DNA of 55,935 nt, taken from positions 59,265 to 115,199 of the forward strand of contig PLXJ01000015.1 of the NCBI GenBank assembly GCA_003151395.1. The letters run 5' to 3'. Both the position numbers and the translations under genes were made by a program. The first letter of the stretch is position 1. Every line of letters starts with the position of its first letter. Under the pieces are notes generated by a model. That model worked only from the letters and a program-made list of their open reading frames with translations, was not told where the DNA came from and did no database searches. This DNA is from Actinomycetota bacterium (lineage in GTDB: Bacteria > Actinomycetota > Actinomycetes > Nanopelagicales > Nanopelagicaceae). Positions 15,930 through 23,868 of the stretch are shown piece after piece.

Positions 15930-17360
15930 TCAAGCTAATTCGTCTACGCGTCTAGCAGCCACGCGAAAGATTTTTCCTATAGGGGAAGTCCATTGGCATG
16001 AACCGTCTTCGAACGAAATTAGTTTCCAGCCTCCGTGCGTTTTCATTCGGTGATGGCGACGACAGAGTAGGCCGAGATTTTCGTTAGATGTTCTACCCCC
16101 ATCTTCCCAAGCAACCGCATGATCGATATCGCAGATTCTTGCGGGTTGTCTACACCCAGGAAATCTACAACGACGATCCCTAGCAACTACAAAGTCGACG
16201 AGGGCTTGCGGGGGCTCGTAGGTTAGTCGTCCATAGTCCATTAGGTTCCCGGTGACGGGATCGGTTATAAACCTCTTCCACTTTGCATCGGTAGCTAAAA
16301 GTCTGGCGACTGAAGCTGGAATTTCACCGTAACCGGCCAAGAGACCTGGATTTTCCTTAAGTCCTAAGAAAGTCGGTAGATCAAGCGTGAGATTGAGGGT
16401 GACCGGTCGTCCATGAGCGAGATTTTGATCTTCCGAATCGGCTAAAAATTTATCGGCGATTTGAGCGAGGGCATCTGCCCGAAATTGATCGAGAGTCATT
16501 GGTTCAAGATTGGCCAGAATGAAATCCGGGAATTCTTGGCCGACGTTGTTCATTTCTGACGTGCAGGTGGAGGAGGTGCAGGTGGAGGAGGTGGAGGCAG
16601 AGGAGGTGCAGGCAGAGGAGGTGGAACTTTTGGGAGAATGACCGTCCGGAAAGTTGAGGTTAGTTTTTTTATCCCGGTTAACTCGAGCCAGCTTGTCGAT
16701 AGCAATCCAAATTGTTTGCGCCTCCACTGCTGGAAGCAGTGCAACAATTTGAGCCATTCCGTGGGGTTGCGTCGTCAGAGTTACCCGCCTCCCCAACTTG
16801 GCTTCTGCAGCAACAATTTCAAATTCCACCGGGTCCATTTTCGCAACTAGACTTCTGACTTTATTGGTTACCTGGGTGGGGGTATGGAACTCGCTATAAG
16901 AAAGTGCTTCCCCTTCCAAATACTTCAATTGATCTAAATCAATACCACGGCGTAGCAGGGCGGCGCTTTCTTTTGCTATTGCAGTTGCCTGAGCACTTGA
17001 TATTTCTCCATTTGCCAGAGCCGCACACGTGGCGGGTAAGTGTTGAGTCAATATTCTCGCCACATCAATGCGCGATTGGGCGGTAACTGGCGCCAAATTA
17101 AGAGTCGAAGCGATCTCTTCGCGCTGCGGGTCGTCAACCCCAGCGTAAGTGCCTTGATCAACCGTTGGCTCAACCCCAGCAACAGCGACGATTGCGATTT
17201 GCAACAGGGCCTGTAGCCATGCACCCTGTTTTTCTAAGGCGGCCAAATAGTCGATTCGGTCCGAATAATTAAGTGTCATCGGATCGATCTTTACCAAATC
17301 GGCCAAGACCTCAATGCTTGCACTTCGTTCAAGTAGTTTTTGTACTTGCGTTGCGGTCAT
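15930..17360 (-). CDS. DUF222 / HNH endonuclease-domain protein
   Basis: 476 residues. N-terminal DUF222 region (about 30-330) and C-terminal HNH nuclease domain with RRCRFPGCRQPARICDIDHAVAW and NLGLLCRRHHRMKTHGGW: zinc-type Cys pairs, catalytic DIDH and the final HH. A Ser/Thr/Cys low-complexity insert (about residues 249-270) splits the DUF222 part and corresponds to a short-period repeat in DNA. Such proteins are abundant, often multicopy, in actinobacteria, including the mycobacterial 13E12 family, and their role is not established. No defence or mobile neighbours here. Confidence 0.9.
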   Translation of the reverse strand: MTATQVQKLLERSASIEVLADLVKIDPMTLNYSDRIDYLAALEKQGAWLQALLQIAIVAVAGVEPTVDQGTYAGVDDPQREEIASTLNLAPVTAQSRIDVARILTQHLPATCAALANGEISSAQATAIAKESAALLRRGIDLDQLKYLEGEALSYSEFHTPTQVTNKVRSLVAKMDPVEFEIVAAEAKLGRRVTLTTQPHGMAQIVALLPAVEAQTIWIAIDKLARVNRDKKTNLNFPDGHSPKSSTSSACTSSASTSSTCTSSTCTSEMNNVGQEFPDFILANLEPMTLDQFRADALAQIADKFLADSEDQNLAHGRPVTLNLTLDLPTFLGLKENPGLLAGYGEIPASVARLLATDAKWKRFITDPVTGNLMDYGRLTYEPPQALVDFVVARDRRCRFPGCRQPARICDIDHAVAWEDGGRTSNENLGLLCRRHHRMKTHGGWKLISFEDGSCQWTSPIGKIFRVAARRVDELA

Positions 17361-17441
17361 GGATTAATACTTGGGGGATGGGCTGACAGGGAGGGGCATT
17401 TATTGGTGGAAACAGAAGAAACTGTGGATAAGGGTAAATGA

Positions 17442-17498
17442 GCGCTCGGGAATGGGTAGGAAATGCGCTCGGAAATGGGTAGGAAATGCGCTCGGGAA
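17442..17498 (+). repeat. 23-base tandem repeat
   Basis: GCGCTCGGGAATGGGTAGGAAAT at 17442-17464, a one-base variant at 17465-17487, and a partial third copy from 17488. A related fragment (GCTCGGGAATGGATAG) recurs near 17530. Confidence 0.9.
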
Positions 17499-17575
17499 AG
17501 AGGCCCGAAGTGGATAGCAGTAAATGAAGGCTCGGGAATGGATAGCGCGCCGCGCGCGTTCTATACTTCAGTTAG

Positions 17576-17605
17576 TTGAACATTCAATCATCGTAGTTTT
17601 ATATG
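17576..17605 (+). promoter_or_regulatory. Candidate pirin/OYE promoter with overlapping palindrome
   Basis: TTGAAC (17576-17581) and TATATG (17600-17605) with an 18-base spacer. The -35 element is half of TTGAA-CA-TTCAA (17576-17587), a 5-2-5 dyad that could bind a small dimeric repressor. Confidence 0.45.
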
Positions 17606-17662
17606 TGCACTAAATGTCTGCACCACCCGGTGCCGGGCATCCAAGGGAAATGAGTTCATGCC

Positions 17663-18679
17663 ATGCCAGCAGTCACCGTCAGTGACCTTACCGTTCTACC
17701 TCGCGTAGCCGCCGATCCGCTTGGAAAAGTGCGTCGGGTTAAAAGCATCACAACGGCCCCACAGGGTTTTGAAGGCGAAGGATTCCCCGTGCGACGTGCA
17801 TTTGCGGGTGTTGATATGGCTGACCTAGATCCCTTCATTCACCTAGATCAAATGGGCGAGGTTGAGTATGCGCCGGGGGAGCCGAAAGGAACTCCATGGC
17901 ATCCCCATCGCGGTTTCGAAACGGTTACATACATAATCGATGGAATTTTCGATCACAAAGATAACCACGGCGGTGGCGGAACCATCACAAATGGTGATAC
18001 CCAATGGATGACTGCAGGGTCAGGAATTTTGCATATCGAAACTCCACCCGAACACCTCGTCATGAGTGGTGGGTTATTTCATGGTTTTCAACTATGGGTA
18101 AATTTACCGGCGGCTAAGAAGTGGTCGACACCGGCGTACCAAGATATTCGGGCAAACGACGTTGCGCTTTTAACGACCAGTGATGGTGGCGCACTCTTGC
18201 GCGTCATCGCTGGAGAAATTGCTGGGCATGACGGTCCTGGTTCGACTCAGACACCGATCACGATGGTGCACGCAACCCTAGCTGCGGGGGCCGAACTTCG
18301 CTTGCCATGGCGGTCAGATTACAACGCGCTAATTTATACACTTAATGGCAAGGGCACGGTCGGCGACAACGCTCAACCTGTAAAGATGGGGCAACTTGCG
18401 GTTCTAGTTGACGGTACAACGCTTGTTATTAAAGCGGATCAAACTCAGGAATCTCGCTCACCCGCAATGGATGTTTTGATCTTGGGCGGGGAACCTATCC
18501 GTGAAACCGTTGCTTGGATGGGACCGTTTGTCATGAACACCAAAGCAGAGGTAATGCAAGCCTTTGAAGATTTTCAACGCGGGGTATTGGGAACGGTTCC
18601 CGCCGATCATGTGTTGCACAGCAAGGCTGAAGATATATCCGGAGTCCATAACACTCCAACGGAAATTCAAGAGAACTAA
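17663..18679 (+). CDS. Pirin family protein
   Basis: 338 residues, bicupin. The N-terminal cupin carries the pirin metal site: WHPHRGFETVTY (two His) and HIETPPEH (His and Glu). Pirins bind iron and include quercetin dioxygenases and stress-linked regulators; which activity applies is unknown. It is 13 bases upstream of an old-yellow-enzyme gene and probably co-transcribed with it, a pairing that suggests response to quinones or other electrophiles (inference). ATG 17663 follows another ATG at 17658 that is out of frame. Confidence 0.9.
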   Translation: MPAVTVSDLTVLPRVAADPLGKVRRVKSITTAPQGFEGEGFPVRRAFAGVDMADLDPFIHLDQMGEVEYAPGEPKGTPWHPHRGFETVTYIIDGIFDHKDNHGGGGTITNGDTQWMTAGSGILHIETPPEHLVMSGGLFHGFQLWVNLPAAKKWSTPAYQDIRANDVALLTTSDGGALLRVIAGEIAGHDGPGSTQTPITMVHATLAAGAELRLPWRSDYNALIYTLNGKGTVGDNAQPVKMGQLAVLVDGTTLVIKADQTQESRSPAMDVLILGGEPIRETVAWMGPFVMNTKAEVMQAFEDFQRGVLGTVPADHVLHSKAEDISGVHNTPTEIQEN

Positions 18680-18692
18680 TAGAAGGAAATAG

Positions 18693-19754
18693 ATGCCACA
18701 ACTATTTGATCCGATTGTTATCCGCGGCATTGAAATAAAGAATCGCGCATGGGTAAGTCCGATGTGCCAATACTCTGCAACTGACGGAGTTGTAGGTGAG
18801 TGGCACCATGTGCATTTAGGAAGCTTCGCGACAGGCGGCGCTGGACTAATAATGGCGGAAGCAACGGGCGTGGTACCTGAAGGACGCATATCCATTGGTT
18901 GTCCTGGCATCTACAACGATGAGCAAGTGGCGGCGTGGAAGCCGATCGTGGCATTTGCACATTCGATGGGCGCCAAAATTGGGATTCAATTGGCGCACGC
19001 GGGACGAAAAGGCGGAACAACTATTCCTTGGTTGGAACGGCGAATGGCTACTCCCGCAGAAGGTGGATGGCAAGCAGTCGCTCCCAGTGCAATCGCTTTT
19101 GAGGGATACCCCGAACCTCGCGCATTAACCATTCCCGAAATTCAAGAATTGGTAAAAAGTTTTGGAGTTGCGGCCAAGCGGGCGATGTCAACTGGTTTTG
19201 ATTTAGTGGAAATTCATGCAGCTCACGGCTATCTTCTTCACGAGTTTTACTCTCCACTTTCGAATCTTCGCACCGATAAATACGGTGGTGGCTTCGAAGG
19301 TCGAACCCGTTTTTTAAGGGAAGTAGTTGCAGAAGTTCGCTCTAGTATTCCGGACTCCACACCATTATTCGTCCGCATCTCTGCATCAGATTGGATCGAA
19401 GGTGGTTGGACAATTGAGGACTCCGTTCGCCTCGCAAATGACTTGAGTCAGTTGGGGGTTGATCTCATTGATGCTTCAAGCGGCGGAAATGCAGCCTCTG
19501 CCAAAATTGCAGTTGGACCTGGATACCAAGTGCCATTTGCTGAAGCGATCAAAGCAGGCGCACCTTTGATGACTTGCGCTGTCGGAATGATTACAGATCC
19601 AATTCAGGCAAATGAAATCATCAATTCTGGTCAAGCAGATGCCGTGATGTTGGCGCGCGAATTTTTGCGCAATCCACGATGGCCATTACATGCTGCCAAA
19701 GTGCTCGGGTTAGACATTAAATGGCCCGTGCAAATAGAACGAGGCAAAAACTAA
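18693..19754 (+). CDS. NADH:flavin oxidoreductase / old yellow enzyme (YqjM type)
   Basis: 353-residue FMN-dependent TIM-barrel ene-reductase. Landmarks: VSPMCQYSATDG with the YqjM-type Cys near the flavin, IQLAHAGRKG, FDLVEIHAAHGYLLHEFYSPLSNLRTDKYGG (His/His substrate-binding pair and the OYE signature), and C-terminal ADAVMLAREFLRNPRWP. It reduces activated C=C bonds of unsaturated aldehydes, ketones or nitro compounds using NAD(P)H. AAGGA ribosome binding site before ATG 18693. Convergent with pntB, five bases between stops. Confidence 0.94.
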   Translation: MPQLFDPIVIRGIEIKNRAWVSPMCQYSATDGVVGEWHHVHLGSFATGGAGLIMAEATGVVPEGRISIGCPGIYNDEQVAAWKPIVAFAHSMGAKIGIQLAHAGRKGGTTIPWLERRMATPAEGGWQAVAPSAIAFEGYPEPRALTIPEIQELVKSFGVAAKRAMSTGFDLVEIHAAHGYLLHEFYSPLSNLRTDKYGGGFEGRTRFLREVVAEVRSSIPDSTPLFVRISASDWIEGGWTIEDSVRLANDLSQLGVDLIDASSGGNAASAKIAVGPGYQVPFAEAIKAGAPLMTCAVGMITDPIQANEIINSGQADAVMLAREFLRNPRWPLHAAKVLGLDIKWPVQIERGKN

Positions 19755-19755
19755 A

Positions 19756-19777
19756 GCGCTTAAAGGGCTTTAAGCGC
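19756..19777. terminator. Hairpin shared by convergent OYE and pntB
   Basis: GCGCTTAAAG (19756-19765) and CTTTAAGCGC (19768-19777) form a 9-10 pair stem that includes the pntB stop codon. No T-run on either side, so efficiency is unknown. Confidence 0.5.
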
Positions 19778-21139
19778 GCTCACGACCTTTGTCAATGAAT
19801 CTTTTGCGTCGCCGAAGAGCAAAGTTGTCTTTGGGTCGTACAAAAGTTCGTTCTCGATACCAGCGAAACCTGGACGCATCGAACGCTTGAGGAAGATGAC
19901 ATTGCCCGCCGATGCAACATCCAAAATAGGCATTCCGTAAATAGGACATCCCGGCGTGGTCTTGGCAGCCGGATTTACCACATCGTTAGCGCCAACAACC
20001 AGAACAACATCGGTCTGCGGGAAGGTCGGATTTATTTCATCCATCTCTACCAACTGCTCATACGGGACGCTTGCTTCAGCAAGTAAGACATTCATATGAC
20101 CTGGCATGCGTCCTGCAACCGGGTGAATACCATAGGCGACATCCACGCCTCGCGAAGTAAGAAGATCAGCTAACTCGCGGACCGTATGTTGCGCTTGCGC
20201 CACCGCCAATCCAAATCCTGGAACGATAACCACACGCTGGGCGTAGTTGAGCAGGATAGCGACGTCATCAGGCGACCCAGATTTTACGGTTCGAACCTCG
20301 CCAGTCGCCGCAGCTGCCATTGGCTTCGCTGTAAATGCACCAAAGAGCGTTCCAAAGAGTGAGCGACCCATCGCAGCGGCCATCAATCTTGTAAGAATAG
20401 TTCCCGATGCACCAACCAGAGTTCCCGCGACAATGAGTAGCGTGGCCTGCAATACATACCCGCTCGCGGCCACCGTTAAACCGGTGAAGGCATTTAAAAG
20501 CGAGATGACGATTGGAACATCTGCGCCACCAACAGGGAGTACAAAAAGAACACCAAAGAGCAGTGCCAAAATTGCCATGACTGTGATTGACGTGTTACCC
20601 AGTGAGTGGACAACCCATTCAGCAGTACCGAGCACGCCTAGCAGGGTCCCGGCGATTACGAATCGACCACCAGGGAAAATCACCGGACGGGTAGTCATAA
20701 TTTCTTGAAGTTTTAGGAAGGTAACAATTGAACCCGAAAAGGAGATACACCCGACTATGACCGTGAAGACAGTTGCGAGCACTACTGGCGTACTAGCCGT
20801 TGATCCAAGTTTTAAATATTCGACGATTGCAACTAGCGCCGCCGCTCCGCCACCTACTCCGTTGAACAGCGCCACCAATTGTGGCATCTGCGTCATCTGA
20901 ATTTGGCGCGCAGCGGGAACTCCGACGAGCACTCCGACGGCAATTGCGCCGAGAATCCACCACTTGTGATGGTGCGTCATTCCAGGGGCAAAGAAAACGA
21001 GGTCAGTTGCTACAAAAGCACCGAACGCACCAATCAAGTTACCGCGCCGTGCTGATTTTGGCGAAGAGAGACCTTTAAGCGCCATGATGAAGCAGGCCGC
21101 TACGGCAAGGCCGATCACGTCATAGAGATTTTGGTTCAC
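19760..21139 (-). CDS. pntB: NAD(P) transhydrogenase subunit beta
   Basis: 459 residues. PntB forms part of the proton channel (nine or so membrane helices in the N-terminal two thirds) and the NADP(H)-binding dIII domain at the C terminus: VPGFGLAVAQAQHTVREL, HPVAGRMPGHMNVLL and VVGANDVVNPAA are diagnostic. With PntAA/PntAB it couples proton entry to NADPH formation from NADH. Start overlaps the pntAB stop by four bases. Ends five bases from the convergent OYE gene. Confidence 0.97.
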   Translation of the reverse strand: MNQNLYDVIGLAVAACFIMALKGLSSPKSARRGNLIGAFGAFVATDLVFFAPGMTHHHKWWILGAIAVGVLVGVPAARQIQMTQMPQLVALFNGVGGGAAALVAIVEYLKLGSTASTPVVLATVFTVIVGCISFSGSIVTFLKLQEIMTTRPVIFPGGRFVIAGTLLGVLGTAEWVVHSLGNTSITVMAILALLFGVLFVLPVGGADVPIVISLLNAFTGLTVAASGYVLQATLLIVAGTLVGASGTILTRLMAAAMGRSLFGTLFGAFTAKPMAAAATGEVRTVKSGSPDDVAILLNYAQRVVIVPGFGLAVAQAQHTVRELADLLTSRGVDVAYGIHPVAGRMPGHMNVLLAEASVPYEQLVEMDEINPTFPQTDVVLVVGANDVVNPAAKTTPGCPIYGMPILDVASAGNVIFLKRSMRPGFAGIENELLYDPKTTLLFGDAKDSLTKVVSALKAL

Positions 21140-21459
21140 TTTGCTTCACCTCCGGTAATTTCAACTTCTTTTTTAACCCGGGGTTTGCCTTTAAACATTT
21201 CCAGCATTCGATCAGTTACTACGAAGCCACCCACCATATTGATGGTTGCTAGTACCACAGCAGCTATTCCTAGACCAAGTTCAAGGTTGGTGTCGGCGCG
21301 ATCTGCAACTGTAATTGCACCCACCAAAATGATTCCGTGAATTGCGTTTGCGCCAGACATCAGCGGTGTGTGAAGTGTGGTTGATACCTTCGATACGACT
21401 TCAAATCCAATAAATACCGATAAGACGAAGATGGATAGCAGCGCTAAACCATTACTCAT
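21136..21459 (-). CDS. pntAB: NAD(P) transhydrogenase subunit alpha, membrane part
   Basis: 107 residues with three membrane helices: LALLSIFVLSVFIGFEVVSKV, LMSGANAIHGIILVGAI and LGLGIAAVVLATINMVGGFVV. This is the separate alpha-2 membrane subunit seen in three-gene transhydrogenases; in E. coli it is fused to PntAA. Directly abuts pntAA (stop 21460, start 21459) and overlaps pntB. Confidence 0.95.
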   Translation of the reverse strand: MSNGLALLSIFVLSVFIGFEVVSKVSTTLHTPLMSGANAIHGIILVGAITVADRADTNLELGLGIAAVVLATINMVGGFVVTDRMLEMFKGKPRVKKEVEITGGEAK

Positions 21460-22566
21460 TTACTTGGCTCCCTTGCGATTTTCGCCGTTCATCGTGACGG
21501 TTGCGGCATCAATAATTTCATCTTCAAAGTTTGGAACAACTTGCCCTTCCTTCACCATCAAGAGCAATAGATTTACGACATTTCGCGAATACAGCATCGA
21601 CGCGTGAAAGGCGAGTTGGCTTGGAACGTCCTTGCCGCCCCACATACGAACACCATTCGCGGTGACAATTATTTCACCAGGCTTAGTTCCTTCCACGTTG
21701 CCACCAGTTTCGGAAGCGAGGTCTACGACCACTGAGCCAGGTGACATTGTCGCGACCATCTCAGCGGTCACCAAACGCGGAGCCGGGCGACCAGGAACAG
21801 CTGCGGTTGTAATCAGGACGTTTGCGGCGGCGATATACGGAGTCAGTAACTCGCGTTGTTTGGCAGCGCGATCTTCGGTCATTTCTCGGGCGTAACCACC
21901 AGCTCCCTCTAGCGCCTCCAATTCAAGCGTGATGAATTTTGCTCCCATCGATCGAACTTCGTCAGCAGAGGCTGGACGAACATCGTAAGCGCTTACTACT
22001 GCGCCTAAACGCTTGGCGGTCGCAATCGCTTGCAGTCCTGCAACACCGGCGCCAAGTACAACTACGTTGGCGGGAGTTACAGTTCCAGCAGCCGTCATCA
22101 GCAGCGGGAAGAATCGAGGCGAAAGATCGGCTCCCACCAGCGCAGCTTTGTAGCCAGCACACAACGCTTGCGAGGTGAGGGCATCCATTGATTGCGCTCT
22201 AGAAATGCGTGGCACCAGTTCAAGTGAAAGTGCGGTTACGCCAGCAGTGACGGCGGCTTCAATTGAGTCGCTTGCTGTCGTGGGGGAGAGAAAAGAGATG
22301 GTTATTGCACCTTTTTTAAGGGAGGCCATCTGCTGGGGAGTCAGCGGTTGCACCGAGAGAATTACATCGGCATCGCTGATTACATTTCCGCTTTTGACGG
22401 TAGCACCGGCCGCAGCAAATTGCGTATCGGCAAATTGCGCCTCAACTCCTGCGCCGGATTCAATGATGACCTCAAGTCCAGCTTTTGTAAGCTTTGAAAT
22501 GATGTCGGGAACTAGGGCGACTCGCTTTTCGCCAGGTCTTGTCTCTTTAGGAACGGCTAAACGCAT
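21460..22566 (-). CDS. pntAA: NAD(P) transhydrogenase subunit alpha, NAD-binding part
   Basis: 368 residues, the soluble dI domain that binds NAD(H). Alanine-dehydrogenase-like fold: N-terminal MRLAVPKETRPGEKRVALVP, RISRAQSMDALTSQA, dinucleotide motif VVLGAGVAGLQAIATAKRLGA and DVRPASADEVRSMGAKF. First gene of pntAA-pntAB-pntB. No Shine-Dalgarno; TAGATT ends six bases before the ATG, which fits a leaderless message. Confidence 0.97.
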   Translation of the reverse strand: MRLAVPKETRPGEKRVALVPDIISKLTKAGLEVIIESGAGVEAQFADTQFAAAGATVKSGNVISDADVILSVQPLTPQQMASLKKGAITISFLSPTTASDSIEAAVTAGVTALSLELVPRISRAQSMDALTSQALCAGYKAALVGADLSPRFFPLLMTAAGTVTPANVVVLGAGVAGLQAIATAKRLGAVVSAYDVRPASADEVRSMGAKFITLELEALEGAGGYAREMTEDRAAKQRELLTPYIAAANVLITTAAVPGRPAPRLVTAEMVATMSPGSVVVDLASETGGNVEGTKPGEIIVTANGVRMWGGKDVPSQLAFHASMLYSRNVVNLLLLMVKEGQVVPNFEDEIIDAATVTMNGENRKGAK

Positions 22567-22572
22567 GGCGTA

Positions 22573-22578
22573 AATCTA
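22573..22578 (-). promoter_or_regulatory. -10 box of a leaderless pntAA promoter
   Basis: On the minus strand TAGATT, six bases, then ATG (22566). Drives the transhydrogenase operon if leaderless initiation holds. Confidence 0.5.
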
Positions 22579-22607
22579 GCGACCGAATGGGGTAATAAGT
22601 AGCACTT

Positions 22608-22623
22608 TTCGGTTAAAACCGAA
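22608..22623 (-). terminator. Small hairpin after argF
   Basis: TTCGGT-TAAA-ACCGAA (22608-22623), a six-pair stem lying directly after the argF stop on the minus strand. Short and without a good T-run. Confidence 0.4.
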
Positions 22624-23568
22624 TTAATAGGTGTTCCCACTCAATTCTCCACGAACCAGGTGATACAAAAGTGCCTGGATTGTGGTTCGACGGTGAAATG
22701 CCTCACGCCAAATTACTGATCGTTCCCCATCGATGACTTCGGGGGCAACCTCTTCGCCGCGATGGGCGGGAAGACAATGCATGAAAATTGAATCTTTCGT
22801 CGTTAGCTCCATTAGCCGAGGCGTAACTGAAAAAGGGGCCAGCGCTTTAAGTTTTTCGGCTCGTTCTATTTCAGGGTCGCCCATTGACATCCACACATCC
22901 GTATAAAGAACGCTGGCATCTTTTGCTGCTGCTTCCGGATCGGTGAGAATCTCAATTTTTGCATTAGTTTTGGAAGCAATTGATAGCGCCTGATTTATCG
23001 CGGACTCTGAAGGTGCGTACCGCCCACCTGGTGTGGCAACCACCACATGCGCACCCATGATTGCACCCATCGTCAGCCATGCGTGTGCCATATTGTTTCC
23101 GTCACCGACATAAGTAAATTTACGTCCAGAAATATTTTTGCCGAAGACTTCTCGGATAGTCACCCAATCCGCTAGCAACTGCGTCGGGTGATCTTCATCC
23201 GTCAAGCCATTAATCACAGGAATCGTTGAGTTGATTCCAAGTTCATCCACATCGGATTGCTTAAATGTACGAATGATGAGAGCTGCGGCGTAGCCGCTGA
23301 TAATTCGTGCGGTATCCGCAATGGTTTCGCCCCTGCCAATTTGCAATTCATCCCCGCGAATGAAGATTGGAGTTCCACCCAGATGCGCAACAGCAGTCTC
23401 TGAGGCTAATCGAGTTCGCGTGGAAGGCTTTGTCATGTAAATGGCGACTGTGCGGTTAGCTAGCGCAGTCTTCGCCAAGAAGGGTTTGATCGCGAATTCG
23501 GCGGCAGTATCCAATAAAAGCTCGACATCAGCGGTACTCAAGTCGGAGGTGCGGAGTAGATCCTTCAT
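22624..23568 (-). CDS. argF: Ornithine carbamoyltransferase
   Basis: 314 residues. Carbamoyl-phosphate site KPSTRTRLASE and DEDHPTQLLADW, the ornithine-binding VGDGNNMAHAW and DVWMSMGDPE, and the catalytic Cys loop MHCLPAHRGEEV are all there. Makes citrulline from ornithine and carbamoyl phosphate in arginine synthesis. It stands apart from other arg genes in this window. Leaderless-type promoter: TACCAT ends six bases before the ATG. Divergent from the DUF3039 gene. Confidence 0.93.
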   Translation of the reverse strand: MKDLLRTSDLSTADVELLLDTAAEFAIKPFLAKTALANRTVAIYMTKPSTRTRLASETAVAHLGGTPIFIRGDELQIGRGETIADTARIISGYAAALIIRTFKQSDVDELGINSTIPVINGLTDEDHPTQLLADWVTIREVFGKNISGRKFTYVGDGNNMAHAWLTMGAIMGAHVVVATPGGRYAPSESAINQALSIASKTNAKIEILTDPEAAAKDASVLYTDVWMSMGDPEIERAEKLKALAPFSVTPRLMELTTKDSIFMHCLPAHRGEEVAPEVIDGERSVIWREAFHRRTTIQALLYHLVRGELSGNTY

Positions 23569-23574
23569 TGCGTA

Positions 23575-23580
23575 ATGGTA
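23575..23580 (-). promoter_or_regulatory. -10 box of a leaderless argF promoter
   Basis: Minus-strand TACCAT, six bases, then the argF ATG at 23568. The same bases read ATGGTA on the plus strand and supply the upstream candidate start of the DUF3039 frame. Confidence 0.5.
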
Positions 23581-23585
23581 GGCGA

Positions 23586-23591
23586 TAACAT
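23586..23591 (+). promoter_or_regulatory. -10 box of a leaderless DUF3039 promoter
   Basis: TAACAT, seven bases, then ATG 23599. This favours the shorter start for the gene. Confidence 0.45.
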
Positions 23592-23598
23592 TGAGGTT

Positions 23599-23868
23599 AT
23601 GAAAAACCCTTTTGCCCCGACCCGGGGGGAGCCGATAGGGAGTGGTGGCACCGATACCTTGGAAGAGGAGAGATTAGCTCCAACCGACGAGGGTGACCAC
23701 GAGCGTTTTTCGCATTACGTTCGTAAAGAGAAGATCACCGAAGCTATGGTCTCTGGCAAGCCCGTCCGCGCATTGTGTGGAAAAAAGTGGGTCCCAAGTA
23801 GAGATCCCGAGAAATTTCCGATCTGCCCGACATGCAAAGAGATATATGACGGATTGAAGAAAGAGTGA
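23599..23868 (+). CDS. DUF3039 protein
   Basis: 89 residues from ATG 23599 (97 if ATG 23575 is used). The conserved core DEGDHERFSHYVRKEKITEAMVSGKPVRALCGKKWVPSRDPEKFPICPTCKEIY is the DUF3039 family: one Cys in ALCGKKW and a C-x2-C pair (CPTC) suggest a small zinc-binding fold. Widespread and conserved in actinobacteria, function unknown. I prefer the shorter start because a TAACAT box sits seven bases before it and the longer start lies inside the argF -10. The stop overlaps the following gene as GTGA. Confidence 0.85.
   Translation: MKNPFAPTRGEPIGSGGTDTLEEERLAPTDEGDHERFSHYVRKEKITEAMVSGKPVRALCGKKWVPSRDPEKFPICPTCKEIYDGLKKE

Larger units (their letters stand above)
17361..17662. other. 302-base intergenic region between HNH gene and pirin operon
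   Basis: Divergent promoter region. It holds a 23-base tandem repeat (17442-17498), a short GC-only run (17545-17558) and the candidate pirin promoter with a palindrome (17576-17605). No gene is visible. Confidence 0.7.

Noticed and set aside
15930-17360. HNH protein as evidence for a restriction, homing or phage system
   Set aside because: DUF222/HNH proteins are common stand-alone genes in actinobacteria; no methylase, integrase or phage genes are nearby.
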